From contig MTKO01000071.1 of the NCBI GenBank assembly GCA_004028505.1, positions 1 through 52,379 of the forward strand: a stretch of 52,379 nt of DNA, written 5' to 3'. A program made the translations under genes and the position numbers. The notes beneath the pieces are model-generated. The model was not told where the DNA came from. It did not search any database and saw only the letters and a program-made list of their open reading frames with translations. Source of the DNA: Candidatus Electrothrix aarhusensis. GTDB lineage: Bacteria; Desulfobacterota; Desulfobulbia; Desulfobulbales; Desulfobulbaceae. Below are positions 27,478-37,050 of this stretch, piece by piece (positions within the stretch are counted from its first letter, which is position 1; each line of letters begins with the position of its first letter).

Positions 27478-29166
27478 TTAGGCAACTCGGAAAATTTCTT
27501 CCAGGGTGGTGATGCCATTCAAGACCTTTTGCAGGCCGTCCTGACGCAGAGTCATCATAGGATTTTCAGCATCGGCTATTGCCTCACGTTTGATCTGGCC
27601 AGCATCCGAAGTGGTGAGGATGGTGCTTTTAATCTGTTCGGAAAGCACCATGAGTTCGTAAATACCGACTCGACCTTGGTAGCCGGTGTGGAGGCATTCC
27701 TTACAACCCCGGCCAAGATAAAGATCAGCATCATAAAATTCAGGAGGCAGGGCCAGTTGTTTCAGATACTCTGGAGCTGGTTTGTAGGCTTCCCGGCAAT
27801 GCGAGCAAATTTTACGAACCAGCCGCTGAGCCATAATCGCATTCACCGAGGAAGAAACCAAAAAGGGCTCAACGCCCATATCAATCAGGCGGGTGACGGC
27901 ACTGGCTGCATCATTGGTATGCAGGGTTGAAAAAACAAGATGGCCAGTTAGGGCCGCTTGAATAGCCATCTCAGCCGTTTCTATATCCCTGATCTCACCG
28001 ACAAGAATGATATCAGGATCCTGACGGACAATGGTGCGCAGGCCATTGGCAAAGGTCAGATCAATCTTTGCATTGACCTGGACTTGGCTGATCCCGTTGA
28101 TTTGGTACTCTATGGGGTCTTCCACTGTAATGATATTGACATCGGGCTGGTTGAGCACCGATAACGCGGAATAGAGACTGGTTGTTTTTCCACTTCCGGT
28201 GGGGCCTGTGACGAGAACAATCCCGTGCGGTGCCTTGATCAGCTTCATCAGCAGCTTTAAATCACGCGGTGACATGCCGAGCTGTTCTAAAGAAAGTAAC
28301 ACATTGGATTTATCCAACAGGCGCATAACCACCCGTTCGCCAAAGGCAGTGGGTAATGAGGACACGCGCAGATCAATATTTTTATCCGCAATGCGGATTT
28401 CAATACGTCCGTCTTGGGGCAGGCGCTTCTCCGCAATATCCATTTTTGCCATAATCTTGATTCTGGAAATCAACTTGGCCTGAACATGCTTCTGTGGGGC
28501 CAGCATGTCGTAAAGGATACCGTCAACACGTTTGCGGATTTTGACTTGATCTTTATACGGTTCTACATGGATATCACTGGCACCATCACGCACTGCTTGG
28601 GACAGAATTAAGTTGACCAGTTTAATAACCGGAGCGTCACTGGTATCGTCCAGCAGATCTGCTGTTTCTTCAATTTCTGAAAGAAGTGCTTCAGGATCAT
28701 CCTCGTCAATATCCTGGAGAACCTGATCCGCTGCGCCTTGGCTGGTTCGGTCATAGGCCGCATTGACGGCTGCAAGGATTTCTTCTTCCGGCACTAAAAC
28801 GGTATCGATTCCATCCCAATTGAGGACGCGTTGAAGGTCATCCAACTGTTGATAATAAGAAGTGTCTGCAAGTGCGATAAAGGCTTCATCTGGAGTAGCT
28901 ACGGGCATCATCTTAAATTTTTTCAAAAAGCCGATGGCAATCTTGCCCGTAAAAAATGGATTTAAGTCTGTAGGAAGCGAATTTCTCAATTCAAGGCCGG
29001 AATGAAGACTGATTGCGTGCAGGAGTTCAAGTTCCGTTATTTTTTCTTCCTGAACGAGGATTCTACCCAGTAACCCCCCATTTTCGCTTTGAATTTCAAG
29101 AGCATAATTGATATCCTCCTCCGTAATATCGAAGGCTTCTACAAGGATTTGACCAAGAGGCTTCAT
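27478..29166 (-). CDS. gspE: Type II secretion ATPase GspE
   Basis: 562 residues, cytoplasmic hexameric ATPase that powers pseudopilus assembly. N-terminal MshEN-like domain (about residues 1-130), then Walker A GPTGSGKTTS (321-330), Asp box ITVEDPIEY, Walker B IILVGEIRD and His box LHTNDAASA. The zinc-binding tetracysteine CSHC...CKEC (Cys454, 457, 488, 491) is complete, as in true GspE. The last gene of the operon, 10 bases after gspD. No gspF follows before the terminator, unlike the usual gspE-F order. Confidence 0.95.
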   Translation of the reverse strand: MKPLGQILVEAFDITEEDINYALEIQSENGGLLGRILVQEEKITELELLHAISLHSGLELRNSLPTDLNPFFTGKIAIGFLKKFKMMPVATPDEAFIALADTSYYQQLDDLQRVLNWDGIDTVLVPEEEILAAVNAAYDRTSQGAADQVLQDIDEDDPEALLSEIEETADLLDDTSDAPVIKLVNLILSQAVRDGASDIHVEPYKDQVKIRKRVDGILYDMLAPQKHVQAKLISRIKIMAKMDIAEKRLPQDGRIEIRIADKNIDLRVSSLPTAFGERVVMRLLDKSNVLLSLEQLGMSPRDLKLLMKLIKAPHGIVLVTGPTGSGKTTSLYSALSVLNQPDVNIITVEDPIEYQINGISQVQVNAKIDLTFANGLRTIVRQDPDIILVGEIRDIETAEMAIQAALTGHLVFSTLHTNDAASAVTRLIDMGVEPFLVSSSVNAIMAQRLVRKICSHCREAYKPAPEYLKQLALPPEFYDADLYLGRGCKECLHTGYQGRVGIYELMVLSEQIKSTILTTSDAGQIKREAIADAENPMMTLRQDGLQKVLNGITTLEEIFRVA

Positions 29167-29176
29167 GAGAAGATAC

Positions 29177-31444
29177 CTATTTTTTTACGCCTTCCCGGCG
29201 AAGTTTTCTCAAGTTTTCACGGGCAGTATTGAGCAATGCCTGATCCTCATGCGTGTGGTCTGCCTCAGCAGAGTCTTCGTGGCTATCAGCAAAGTCAAGC
29301 ACCTGCTGGTAGATTTCCGCAGCCTTTGTAAATTGCTTTTCATGTTCATAAATAATGCCCATATTGATGAGTGCATAGGGGTTGTCAGGCTGAATCTTCA
29401 AGGCCTGCTGGAAGTAGCCCTTTGCTTCAAGATATTTTTTCTGTTGGAGTTTGGCAAATCCCAGGTCAATAAAGGCGAAGACATGTTCCTGATTCGGAGT
29501 TACCTGAAGGATCTGTTCGGGCACATCGCCAGCTCCTTCCAAGGCATTTTCCATAATATCCTGCTTATGCTGGTAAATATCAGCAAGCTCTGGAGAGCTT
29601 TCCACAATACGGGGCATGATAAAAATAAACATGTTGGTTTTGTTATCTCGGTCTTCATGGGTCTTAAATAGCCAGCCCAGGCCCGGTATATCACCGAGTA
29701 GAGGTACTTTATAATCACCCGAGGTGATATCTTGCCCGATCATACCGCCGATAACCACGATTTCCTCATTATGCACCACAACCGTGGTGTCAGCAGATCT
29801 TTTATAGGTGGTTGGGGTGGCCCCACCAGCCTCACTCTTTAATCGGGTTACCTCGACGCCGATTTCAAGGCGGAGGAGGTTGGCCTGATTGATCTGCGGG
29901 GTGATTTTCAGCGTCGTTCCGACATCTTTATATTCGTAGTTGGTGTAGTCCTGAGTGCTTCCTGTTTCCGAGGTGTTTTTACTGGTAATATAAGGCACAT
30001 TCTGCCCAACCGTGATAGAGGCTTCTTTGTTATCCGTGGTTAATACCTGCGGCGTTGCAATAATATTAATATCAGAATCGGTTTTAAAGGCGTTCACCAC
30101 TGCTCCGATGTCCGGGAAATACACCCCGCCTATTTCAACACCTTTTTTTAATATACCCAGGGTCGCACCATCAGCCATGCCAGCGACCCCTGAATCTATT
30201 CCCTGCAGCAGCCCGAAGTTGTTATTGGTAAAACCGCTGCCCAGAGTACCTGTTTCATCATGAAAGCTACCTAAACCGCCCCATTCAACACCCAGTTGAA
30301 ATTCTTTAGCAATGGACACCTCCATGATCAGGGCTTCCAGGTAGACCATTCTCCTTGGAATATCAAGCTTTTTAATGATCTCTTCAAGAATCAGATATTC
30401 TTCTTTTGGCGCAGTGATAATCAGGGAATTAGTTTCCGGGTCTGCGGTAATTTGTAGATCTGTGGACAGAGGAGGTGCTTTTGCTGCTTCTGCCTTTGTG
30501 TTTTTTGATGTTGTTTTCGCCTGCTTGGTCGGTAGACTGCTCAGAACCTTGACCAGTTCTTCAGCATTGGCGTGTTGGAGGTAATAGACATGGATTTTCC
30601 CCCCACCCCTAGGAGCCTCGGTGTCCAGCTGTTCCAAAAGGCTACGAAGTTTTTTAATTTCCGCTGTCGGGGCAAAAACAATGAGAGAATTGGTGCGTTC
30701 GTAGGGGATAATTTTAATATTCGGTGAACTACTGCTGCTGCGTTTTCTGGTTCTGGTGGATTGCACAAAGAGTTGACTGATGGATTTACCGACATCAGCG
30801 ACAGAGGCATATTGCAGCGGAATAATAACCAGATCTTCGCCCACGGATGGCACGTCAATCTCTTTAATAATTTCAATTAAACGCTTTATATTGGAGCGGA
30901 CGTCCGTCAAAATCATCATCCCGGATTGGGAGTGAGCAATCACGTTGCTGGTTTTTGAAAGTAGAGGGGTCAATATTTTTTTCAGCTCAGCCGGATCAGA
31001 GTGCTTCATTGAGATAATGCGTGTGACTACTTTATCTGATGAAGAAGTTTTCTCGCCATCTCGGACAGTGGGAATGCTCTTAGACCTAGCCTGAACAGAT
31101 GGGACGATTTTTGTCACAGGACCACTGGGAACTGTAGTGAATCCGTGAACCTCCAGAACAGATTCAAAAACCCGGTAGGCATCTTCCACTGTCATTCGGG
31201 TAGGAGAGAGGATAGTCACTTTGCCTTTGACCGTACGATCAACAATGAAGTTTTTCCCTGTCAGTTCACTGATGTATTTGATGAAAATATTAATATCAAC
31301 ATCATTAAAATCAATGGTCACATATTGCTGTCCATTATCTTCATTCTGGTCTGCAGTCTCTGCGGAGCAGTTCGGCAGGTAGATGAACAGAAAAAGCGGC
31401 AAGGTGATGCAAACTATACGTAATAATGATAAAGAAATTTTCAT
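29177..31444 (-). CDS. gspD: Type II secretion secretin GspD with C-terminal TPR extension
   Basis: 755 residues. Signal peptide ends near FIYLPNCSAE; the Cys could make it a lipoprotein. N0/N1-N3 domains follow (VDINIFIKYISELTGKNFIV; IIPLQYASVADVGKSISQLF), then the secretin barrel (VYLEALIMEVSIAKEFQLGV, VGQNVPYITSKN, VVIGGMIGQD, VPLLGDIPGLGWLF). After the barrel, from about residue 640, come TPR units (AFIDLGFAKLQQKKYLEAKG, ALINMGIIYEHEKQFTKAAE), which ordinary GspD lacks. The tail could replace a pilotin or bind peptidoglycan; that is inference. Immediately upstream is a degenerate copy of the gspC 3' end. Confidence 0.93.
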   Translation of the reverse strand: MKISLSLLRIVCITLPLFLFIYLPNCSAETADQNEDNGQQYVTIDFNDVDINIFIKYISELTGKNFIVDRTVKGKVTILSPTRMTVEDAYRVFESVLEVHGFTTVPSGPVTKIVPSVQARSKSIPTVRDGEKTSSSDKVVTRIISMKHSDPAELKKILTPLLSKTSNVIAHSQSGMMILTDVRSNIKRLIEIIKEIDVPSVGEDLVIIPLQYASVADVGKSISQLFVQSTRTRKRSSSSSPNIKIIPYERTNSLIVFAPTAEIKKLRSLLEQLDTEAPRGGGKIHVYYLQHANAEELVKVLSSLPTKQAKTTSKNTKAEAAKAPPLSTDLQITADPETNSLIITAPKEEYLILEEIIKKLDIPRRMVYLEALIMEVSIAKEFQLGVEWGGLGSFHDETGTLGSGFTNNNFGLLQGIDSGVAGMADGATLGILKKGVEIGGVYFPDIGAVVNAFKTDSDINIIATPQVLTTDNKEASITVGQNVPYITSKNTSETGSTQDYTNYEYKDVGTTLKITPQINQANLLRLEIGVEVTRLKSEAGGATPTTYKRSADTTVVVHNEEIVVIGGMIGQDITSGDYKVPLLGDIPGLGWLFKTHEDRDNKTNMFIFIMPRIVESSPELADIYQHKQDIMENALEGAGDVPEQILQVTPNQEHVFAFIDLGFAKLQQKKYLEAKGYFQQALKIQPDNPYALINMGIIYEHEKQFTKAAEIYQQVLDFADSHEDSAEADHTHEDQALLNTARENLRKLRREGVKK

Positions 31445-31542
31445 AATATCCTGCGATTCAAAACCGATTGACCTTATTTGAATAAGTATTCAAATAACGC
31501 ATGCCGTCATAATTATACCGGACTTTCGCAGAGCGTTCCGGC

Positions 31543-31591
31543 TTGATATCATCAATTTAAAAGGAGGTAATTCTTCTTCAAAAGCGGTGGA
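31543..31591 (-). repeat. Degenerate duplicate of the gspC 3' end
   Basis: Nearly 50 bases here match 32921-32968, the last codons and stop region of gspC, with few mismatches and one indel. Shared blocks include GCTTGATATCATCAAT and TCTTCTTCAA. On the minus strand this copy would read AFEEELPP against ALEEELPPLD of gspC. The two copies are direct repeats that bracket the glycosidase gene. The gap 31445-31735 contains nothing else recognisable. Confidence 0.75.
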
Positions 31592-31735
31592 ACATCAAAA
31601 ACTGACAGTATAAACACTTGCTCGATAACTATCAACAGAGTAACCTGTATTGTTTCGGTTTCGGTATTAATCATCATTGAAAGAGGATACAGGAATATTG
31701 CTGCTTCTTGAACAGCGGCATAGGCTTTGGTTTAC

Positions 31736-32820
31736 TCATCCGGTTAGACATGCGGGATCAAAAGTATATTCACCTCGAAGCCAAGCAATAATTTCTTCAG
31801 CATAGGGACTGTTACCACAATTGTACTGCTGAATAAGCTCGTTATTTTTTACAGGGTTGATACGATCCAAACCCTGAGTGTTTAGAATATCAATATCTTG
31901 TAATATTTGCTGAGCCAGGTTTTTTTCGCACAATTGCTTTAAAGCCTCTTGTAATGTCTTTTGTGGATTATAGCTAGGCCTTGAGCATAACTCCTTGGAA
32001 GTGAATACAAAGGGATGCGAGAGAGCCATGCTTGATTCATGGGATTCACCGCATGCCCCGCAGTCACTTTAGCTAAAGAAGCGGGACGATTTTCAAAGGC
32101 TTTGAGATGCAAAAACTTGCAAATTTTGACCCCGTCATTGACCGGATAATTATCCCAAAGAAAAGGTTTTCGACCCAGAAGCTGGGTGACCTCTTTTAAA
32201 TGAGATTCGGGGTATTCTTGAGAACAAACTTTGGGACCTGTCCAGAAGATATCAACATGAGGAGGTAGTCCTTCCGCTAAATCCTGAAAATAGCCTTTGG
32301 GCATTGCACTGAAAACTTTCTCCAAGACAGGATCAAAAGAATAATACGTAGGACATATTATCACTTTTTTGGCTGTCGTTAGGCACAGGATATCCCTGAT
32401 AATTTGAATTTGGGTTTGAGCCAGATCAGGTACATCTCCACACATATCATCAAAGAGTACACAGAGTATATCAATTCCCAATTGATTTAAACGCGTTATT
32501 TTTGTTTCCAGGCTTTTCCGGGTGGAGCTGTCATAGTTTTTATAAATTTCAAAGGGGCTTAATCCAAGTCCAAAGTCTAAATCCAAGCTTTTATAGCGGT
32601 TGATTAAGGCCTGAAGTTGAGCAAAGATTTCAGGAGGCCAGTCTTCCTGCCAGACTTTGCGCAAATAGGGATCATCTTTGGGAGCATAGATATAAAAATG
32701 ATAGCCGTTATTTTGTAAAAACTCAGCATAGTCATACCGCGCCGCAAAGGACCAGGAACGCCCAAAAAATCCTTCAATCAATCCTAAGTAAGTGCTTCTT
32801 TTATCTTTTTTCTTATCCAT
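31736..32820 (-). CDS. GH84-type beta-N-acetylglucosaminidase, frameshifted
   Basis: About 360 residues. The N-terminal part is the catalytic barrel of the NAGidase/O-GlcNAcase family: GLIEGFFGRSWSF, YHFYIYAPKDDPYLRKVW, and the catalytic acidic pair in ILCVLFDDMCGD, followed by WTGPKVCS and FLWDNYPVNDG. At about 32020 the frame changes from MNQAWLSR to AWLSHPFVFTSKELC, which continues to the stop at 31736. No signal peptide is visible, so the enzyme seems cytoplasmic. It removes N-acetylglucosamine-type residues; the substrate is unknown. It sits inside the secretion operon between gspC and gspD, flanked by direct repeats, so it is likely an insertion. Confidence 0.8.
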
Positions 32821-32930
32821 TCCTATACTATTGCCCTTTGAGGGCAGTCCTGGAGATTTTGAATAAGATGGAACTCAGTCCCCCTGCAATCATGTTACGT
32901 TGAGTTGCAGGGCATTCTTGCTTGATATCA

Positions 32931-33857
32931 TCAATCCAAGGGAGGTAGCTCTTCTTCAAGAGCGGGTGTTTGTTCTTCCTCTACGATATCCTCTTCTCTA
33001 TCCTCTTCTTCCGCTTCTATGTCAGGAACATTGCTATTGCGGATCGGATTACGCCGGAAATTTATCCGGCGATGGGGGCGTATAGAAGGAGGCCTTCGGG
33101 AAGCCTGCATCTTTTTTTCTTCAGTAAGTTCATCTTCGTCAACTTCTTCAAGGTCATTCTCCATCAGCTCTGGAGGTGGCTGCCGCTGAGGAGGGGAAAC
33201 ACGACGGCGAAGACTGGGTAGGGAAGGGCCTGCGCCACCACCACCTTCTCGTTTTTTCATCATCAGGGTTTCTTGTGCCCCGAACACCTCAAGGATGACT
33301 TTGCCGCGCTCAATAGATTGGATAATGGCTCCCTGTACAGCATCACCGATCTGGTAGAGTTTTTGTTCGTTTTGTTTTTCCTCAATGATAATAGCTCTGG
33401 ATGTCTGATCATCGCCAAGGATGGTGCCCAAAAGCGTCAAGTTTAATGTCGTGGGAGGCGCCTCCGGTGTTGCTTCTTGTATCGTCACAGGCTGCTGATC
33501 TATGGCTATCTGCTGTTCTTCCTGAACAAGCTGGAAAATATTGCGGTGAATGATCACCTGGAAATTTAGATTTTCCTTATTCACCAGTTGGTCCGGTGAA
33601 ACTCTGCCTGCTTCGCGTGACGGTGAGTCTTTTTCTTTCGGGTCGTTACCTTCGGAATTCGTTGGGGTCGAGGCTGAGGTCAATTGGCTCGTTTTACCTT
33701 CCTCTTCTCCCTGATTACCCGACTTAGGAGCCCCTAGCTCTGCTATGCCGCAGAAGCTACGGCCCAGCAATTCTTTCTCCAGCCTGGCATACCCCAAGTG
33801 GACAGCCAAATATGCCGCCAAAAAAATACCAGCCAGGATTGCTACGACTCGAACCAT
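32931..33857 (-). CDS. gspC: Type II secretion inner-membrane protein GspC
   Basis: 308 residues from ATG 33857 (the longer frame has no homology). One N-terminal membrane helix (VVAILAGIFLAAYLAVHLGY), a linker, and the homology region that binds the secretin (LNLTLLGTILGDDQTSRAII ... LYQIGDAVQGAIIQSIERGKVIL). In place of a PDZ domain there is a long low-complexity tail: Pro/Arg-rich, then Arg/Asn-rich, then strongly acidic (EEEDREEDIVEEEQ). It starts one base after the gspN stop region. Its 3' end is duplicated at 31543-31591. Confidence 0.85.
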   Translation of the reverse strand: MVRVVAILAGIFLAAYLAVHLGYARLEKELLGRSFCGIAELGAPKSGNQGEEEGKTSQLTSASTPTNSEGNDPKEKDSPSREAGRVSPDQLVNKENLNFQVIIHRNIFQLVQEEQQIAIDQQPVTIQEATPEAPPTTLNLTLLGTILGDDQTSRAIIIEEKQNEQKLYQIGDAVQGAIIQSIERGKVILEVFGAQETLMMKKREGGGGAGPSLPSLRRRVSPPQRQPPPELMENDLEEVDEDELTEEKKMQASRRPPSIRPHRRINFRRNPIRNSNVPDIEAEEEDREEDIVEEEQTPALEEELPPLD

Positions 33858-33858
33858 T

Positions 33859-34815
33859 TTACCGGCTCCTCCTGGGCAATTGCCGCTGCTGTTTTCTTTG
33901 CAAGCCCATCTGTCTGTTAAATGCAGGAGGAAGACTGGTAAAAACAATCCCCGGCTCTTGTAAAAGACCGTTAACACTAAAAGGGAGACTGCCTTTTAGT
34001 ATTTCTCTTTTCAGCATATTAACCAGCGACGGACTGTCGGCGGAAGCTGTAAATTCTGGCTTGGGCTGAAAAGAGCCTGTCAATTGAATGCGGGAGCGAC
34101 GACAGGGAACTGCTGTGTGTATATTCCCTTTAAAATCAGCAGCAAATATGGGCGCTGTTATCTTGCCTTCGCTTAACGAGATCGTCCCTGTAGCAAAATT
34201 GAGTTTGGTCGTAATCCTGTCAAAGCCTAGCTGCTTCATTCCCAGGACCGGTTTTTGCAGGCTAATTTCTCCTTTTGTAAAGGTGAAGTTTCCTTTGAAG
34301 GAATGAGTATTTTTTTTCAGTGCCCTTACTCCGGAAAAATTGCCGGATAAAGTGCCGCGAACAGTTCTTTGATATTCCTGTTGGATCAAGGCCAGCTCTT
34401 TATTGTCTATTTTGACCTCTTGCATCGCCCCGTCATACTCAAGACCGCTTCGATCTTTTGCCAAGCCTAAGCGACCAGCCACTGTTCCGTTGAGGATATT
34501 AAGTTTGTACTTTGCCGCAATGTTCCCTGTTTTTTTCCAGGCTATAAAGTCGGGACGCAGATTCATTGTCTTGACAACGAGCAGTACTTGTTCTTCCTCC
34601 TTCCCGGTGATACTGATATTACGCAGCTGAACATTGAAGGGGGGGAGCAAGGCTATCTCTTCCACAACCCATTGCAAGGTAGGAGTCATGCTGTTGAGAT
34701 CTTTTTCAATTCTATTCTTGAACGCATCAGCAGGAAATTTATACCAGAGCAGGAGAGACACGACGACTATGGTATAGAGAAAGTACCCTAAAAATTTCAG
34801 TAACTTTATAACCAT
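33859..34815 (-). CDS. gspN: Type II secretion protein GspN
   Basis: 318 residues: N-terminal membrane helix (FLGYFLYTIVVVSLLLWY) and a large beta-rich AsmA-like periplasmic domain typical of GspN (VQLRNISITGKEEEQVLLVV, GNFTFTKGEISLQKPVLGMK). GspN is an accessory subunit kept mainly in deltaproteobacterial and some gammaproteobacterial systems. Three-base gap to gspM; tightly packed operon. No defects. Confidence 0.82.
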   Translation of the reverse strand: MVIKLLKFLGYFLYTIVVVSLLLWYKFPADAFKNRIEKDLNSMTPTLQWVVEEIALLPPFNVQLRNISITGKEEEQVLLVVKTMNLRPDFIAWKKTGNIAAKYKLNILNGTVAGRLGLAKDRSGLEYDGAMQEVKIDNKELALIQQEYQRTVRGTLSGNFSGVRALKKNTHSFKGNFTFTKGEISLQKPVLGMKQLGFDRITTKLNFATGTISLSEGKITAPIFAADFKGNIHTAVPCRRSRIQLTGSFQPKPEFTASADSPSLVNMLKREILKGSLPFSVNGLLQEPGIVFTSLPPAFNRQMGLQRKQQRQLPRRSR

Positions 34816-34818
34816 AGC

Positions 34819-35358
34819 CTAGTTACCGATCATTTCGGTTTGGACCAGACTGATGACTTGCATAATCACGTCCAGTGTTCCATGGTCTTTCTTGTTCACC
34901 TGAATAGAGATACGTTTCAGGGCCACGATATGCTGTGCTGATTCGACCCGCTCTAGGAAAGCAACCAGAAGGTTAAGACGAATAGACTTCAGTTTCATCT
35001 CTACCATTATCTGCTGCACCGCACCATCCCCTGATGGATCAGAGGGTTTCATGTAGGAAATATTGTCTTTAACCTGGGTTTCTGCGCATTTTTCTTCAAG
35101 AAAGGCAAAGAGGCTGAAGTTTGCTGGACGGGCTGCAACCAGTTGCTCTAAGCTGTTGCTCTTTAGACTGAGTTGATTGATTTTGTTTTGCATTGTCTGC
35201 ATTTCCATCAACCCGCTCTCTTTACTTTTGATTTTCCGTTCCAACTGCTTGCGTTTGGCAATAAGGGGAGAAAAGGCGAATTGAATAAAGACGAAAATGA
35301 CGAGCGCAATAATCAGGAGCATCAGCGCTCTTTTATCTTTCTGACTTAACGAGGCCAT
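34819..35358 (-). CDS. gspM: Type II secretion protein GspM
   Basis: 179 residues: one membrane helix (LMLLIIALVIFVFIQFAF), a coiled coil (residues about 32-70), and a ferredoxin-like fold (IMVEMKLKSIRLNLLVAFLE). It partners GspL in the inner-membrane platform. Its start overlaps the gspL stop by one base (TAATG). Confidence 0.85.
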   Translation of the reverse strand: MASLSQKDKRALMLLIIALVIFVFIQFAFSPLIAKRKQLERKIKSKESGLMEMQTMQNKINQLSLKSNSLEQLVAARPANFSLFAFLEEKCAETQVKDNISYMKPSDPSGDGAVQQIMVEMKLKSIRLNLLVAFLERVESAQHIVALKRISIQVNKKDHGTLDVIMQVISLVQTEMIGN

Positions 35359-36908
35359 TAGGAATTTTCTCCTTCCACGCCAGTAAGCTGCAGCTTGATT
35401 TCAAAACGAATGCCTTCGTTTTCATTACCCTTGGTTGCGGAAACAATATTTACTTCTGAATAACGGCCTGACTCGGCTAGCAGGCTTTTAATCGTATTAA
35501 CATTATTGAAGGCATCCGTTGTTCCCATAAGTTTTACAGAATCCTGATCAATAATTAACCGGGTTACATGGAGGTCAAGAGAGGTCGGAATACGGTTTGA
35601 TATATCATAGAGAATAAAAAGAATGCGCTTATTTTCACTAAAGATGGGCATGGAAACGGAAACGGTGTCCATACCTTGCACCTTGGAACGCATGTGCAAC
35701 AAGGGGTCTCCACTAGGATTTATCCCAGGAAAGCTTACCTTGAAGACCTCGACCATTTGTGCAGAAAGATTATCATGTTTTTTTCCTAATTGTCGAGCAT
35801 CGATAAAGAGATATCCCAAGGAAAGAAGAAAGATAACACCCACGGTCACTGCCGCCCCTATAAGCTGTTTTTTAGAGCGCAGAAGGTAATGCGGCGGAGC
35901 GAATTCGTTTTTGCGAAAATTAAAAGGAATTATTTTTTTTCTTGCCCCAGCCTGTAAGGCAAGGGCAAGGGGGCGATCAAAGATTTCCGGCTTCCATTGT
36001 CCGGCAATATTAGCTGATAAGGTAGCGGCACCTGCCTGTATCAGATTGGATCTCTTGACGGGCAATCCGATTTCAGCCTCAACCTTTTCCTGAAACCCTT
36101 GGCCAAGCAGCATGGGGCCAGTCAGGAGAACATAATCCGGTTGCAGATTCAGCGAAAACTGATGTCTGAAAAGATCATGTTTGAAGAGATCCACACTTTG
36201 CTCAAGAGTTTGACATATCCGGCTGACAGCCTGCTCTGCCGCATCGGGATCGTCAGTATGAACTTCCCTGCTGTCAAAAGAGAAAAGAGCTTGAGTGAAG
36301 ACCTCGGCTGGATAGGCAAGGTGCCGCATGAACACAACAGCTCCCTGATGGATAACGGTTACTGTCGTAGCAGAGAGACCACAGGAAAGGAGGAGGAAGT
36401 TTTCTGTTTCCCGATCGCTTCCAATTAACCTCTCAGCCAGTACGAAATCGGTGGGACTGATATGGTCCGGCTCCAGCCCCTGTTCATGAAAGAGAGAGAG
36501 ATACTGTGCCAGGGTTTCTTTTTCAAGGGCTGCGGTTATCAGGTGGGTCTTTCCCTTTTCCTTATTCACCATTGTTGCACTGGTGGCAATAACCTGTTGG
36601 TCAATAGGAAGGAGAAGCTGCTCGTCTAATTCAAAGGGCAGGATCTGATCAATTTTTTTATTGTCGACAAAGGGTAGGGTGATATTGCGTAGGCTTAGGT
36701 CAGAAAGAGCAAGCCCGACGTCGCAATGGCCTTTTTGCGGCCATTGCAACTCTTCCAGCAGGAGAGGAAGTTGTTCAGCAAGTTTGTTGTCCTCATCAAG
36801 TCGACAAAAGGCGCAGGAAACCGCTTTTGCCTCTTTGCCATTTCCGGCAACAGCAACGCCACTCAGCAGATCCTCGCTGATATCTATGCCAAAAGAGAGA
36901 TGGGCCAT
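35358..36908 (-). CDS. gspL: Type II secretion protein GspL
   Basis: 516 residues. The cytoplasmic actin-like domain (LSFGIDISEDLLSGVAVAG, ILPFELDEQLLLPIDQQVI) binds GspE; a membrane helix (LIGAAVTVGVIFLLSLGYLF, about residue 350) and a periplasmic ferredoxin-like domain follow. About the same layout as PilM-PilN fused. Next to gspM as usual. The 140-base gap before it (36909-37050) contains nothing recognisable. Confidence 0.85.
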   Translation of the reverse strand: MAHLSFGIDISEDLLSGVAVAGNGKEAKAVSCAFCRLDEDNKLAEQLPLLLEELQWPQKGHCDVGLALSDLSLRNITLPFVDNKKIDQILPFELDEQLLLPIDQQVIATSATMVNKEKGKTHLITAALEKETLAQYLSLFHEQGLEPDHISPTDFVLAERLIGSDRETENFLLLSCGLSATTVTVIHQGAVVFMRHLAYPAEVFTQALFSFDSREVHTDDPDAAEQAVSRICQTLEQSVDLFKHDLFRHQFSLNLQPDYVLLTGPMLLGQGFQEKVEAEIGLPVKRSNLIQAGAATLSANIAGQWKPEIFDRPLALALQAGARKKIIPFNFRKNEFAPPHYLLRSKKQLIGAAVTVGVIFLLSLGYLFIDARQLGKKHDNLSAQMVEVFKVSFPGINPSGDPLLHMRSKVQGMDTVSVSMPIFSENKRILFILYDISNRIPTSLDLHVTRLIIDQDSVKLMGTTDAFNNVNTIKSLLAESGRYSEVNIVSATKGNENEGIRFEIKLQLTGVEGENS

Positions 36909-37050
36909 TACAGCATGCAGCTTTTCAGGAAAAAGTATCCCCGTTCACAATATGAGAGTCCATAATGCGGGAAAGAGAAAGGAGAAAAAATGAGAAGATA
37001 GAGCTGCATAGCCGCGCAAAAGGGGCGTGCAGAAGATGTTGAGCTGTCGT

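Noticed and set aside
32820-32930. Small hairpin TGCCCTTTGAGGGCA between the glycosidase gene and gspC as attachment site
   Set aside because: Too short and common; the longer gspC-end duplication explains the insertion boundary better.
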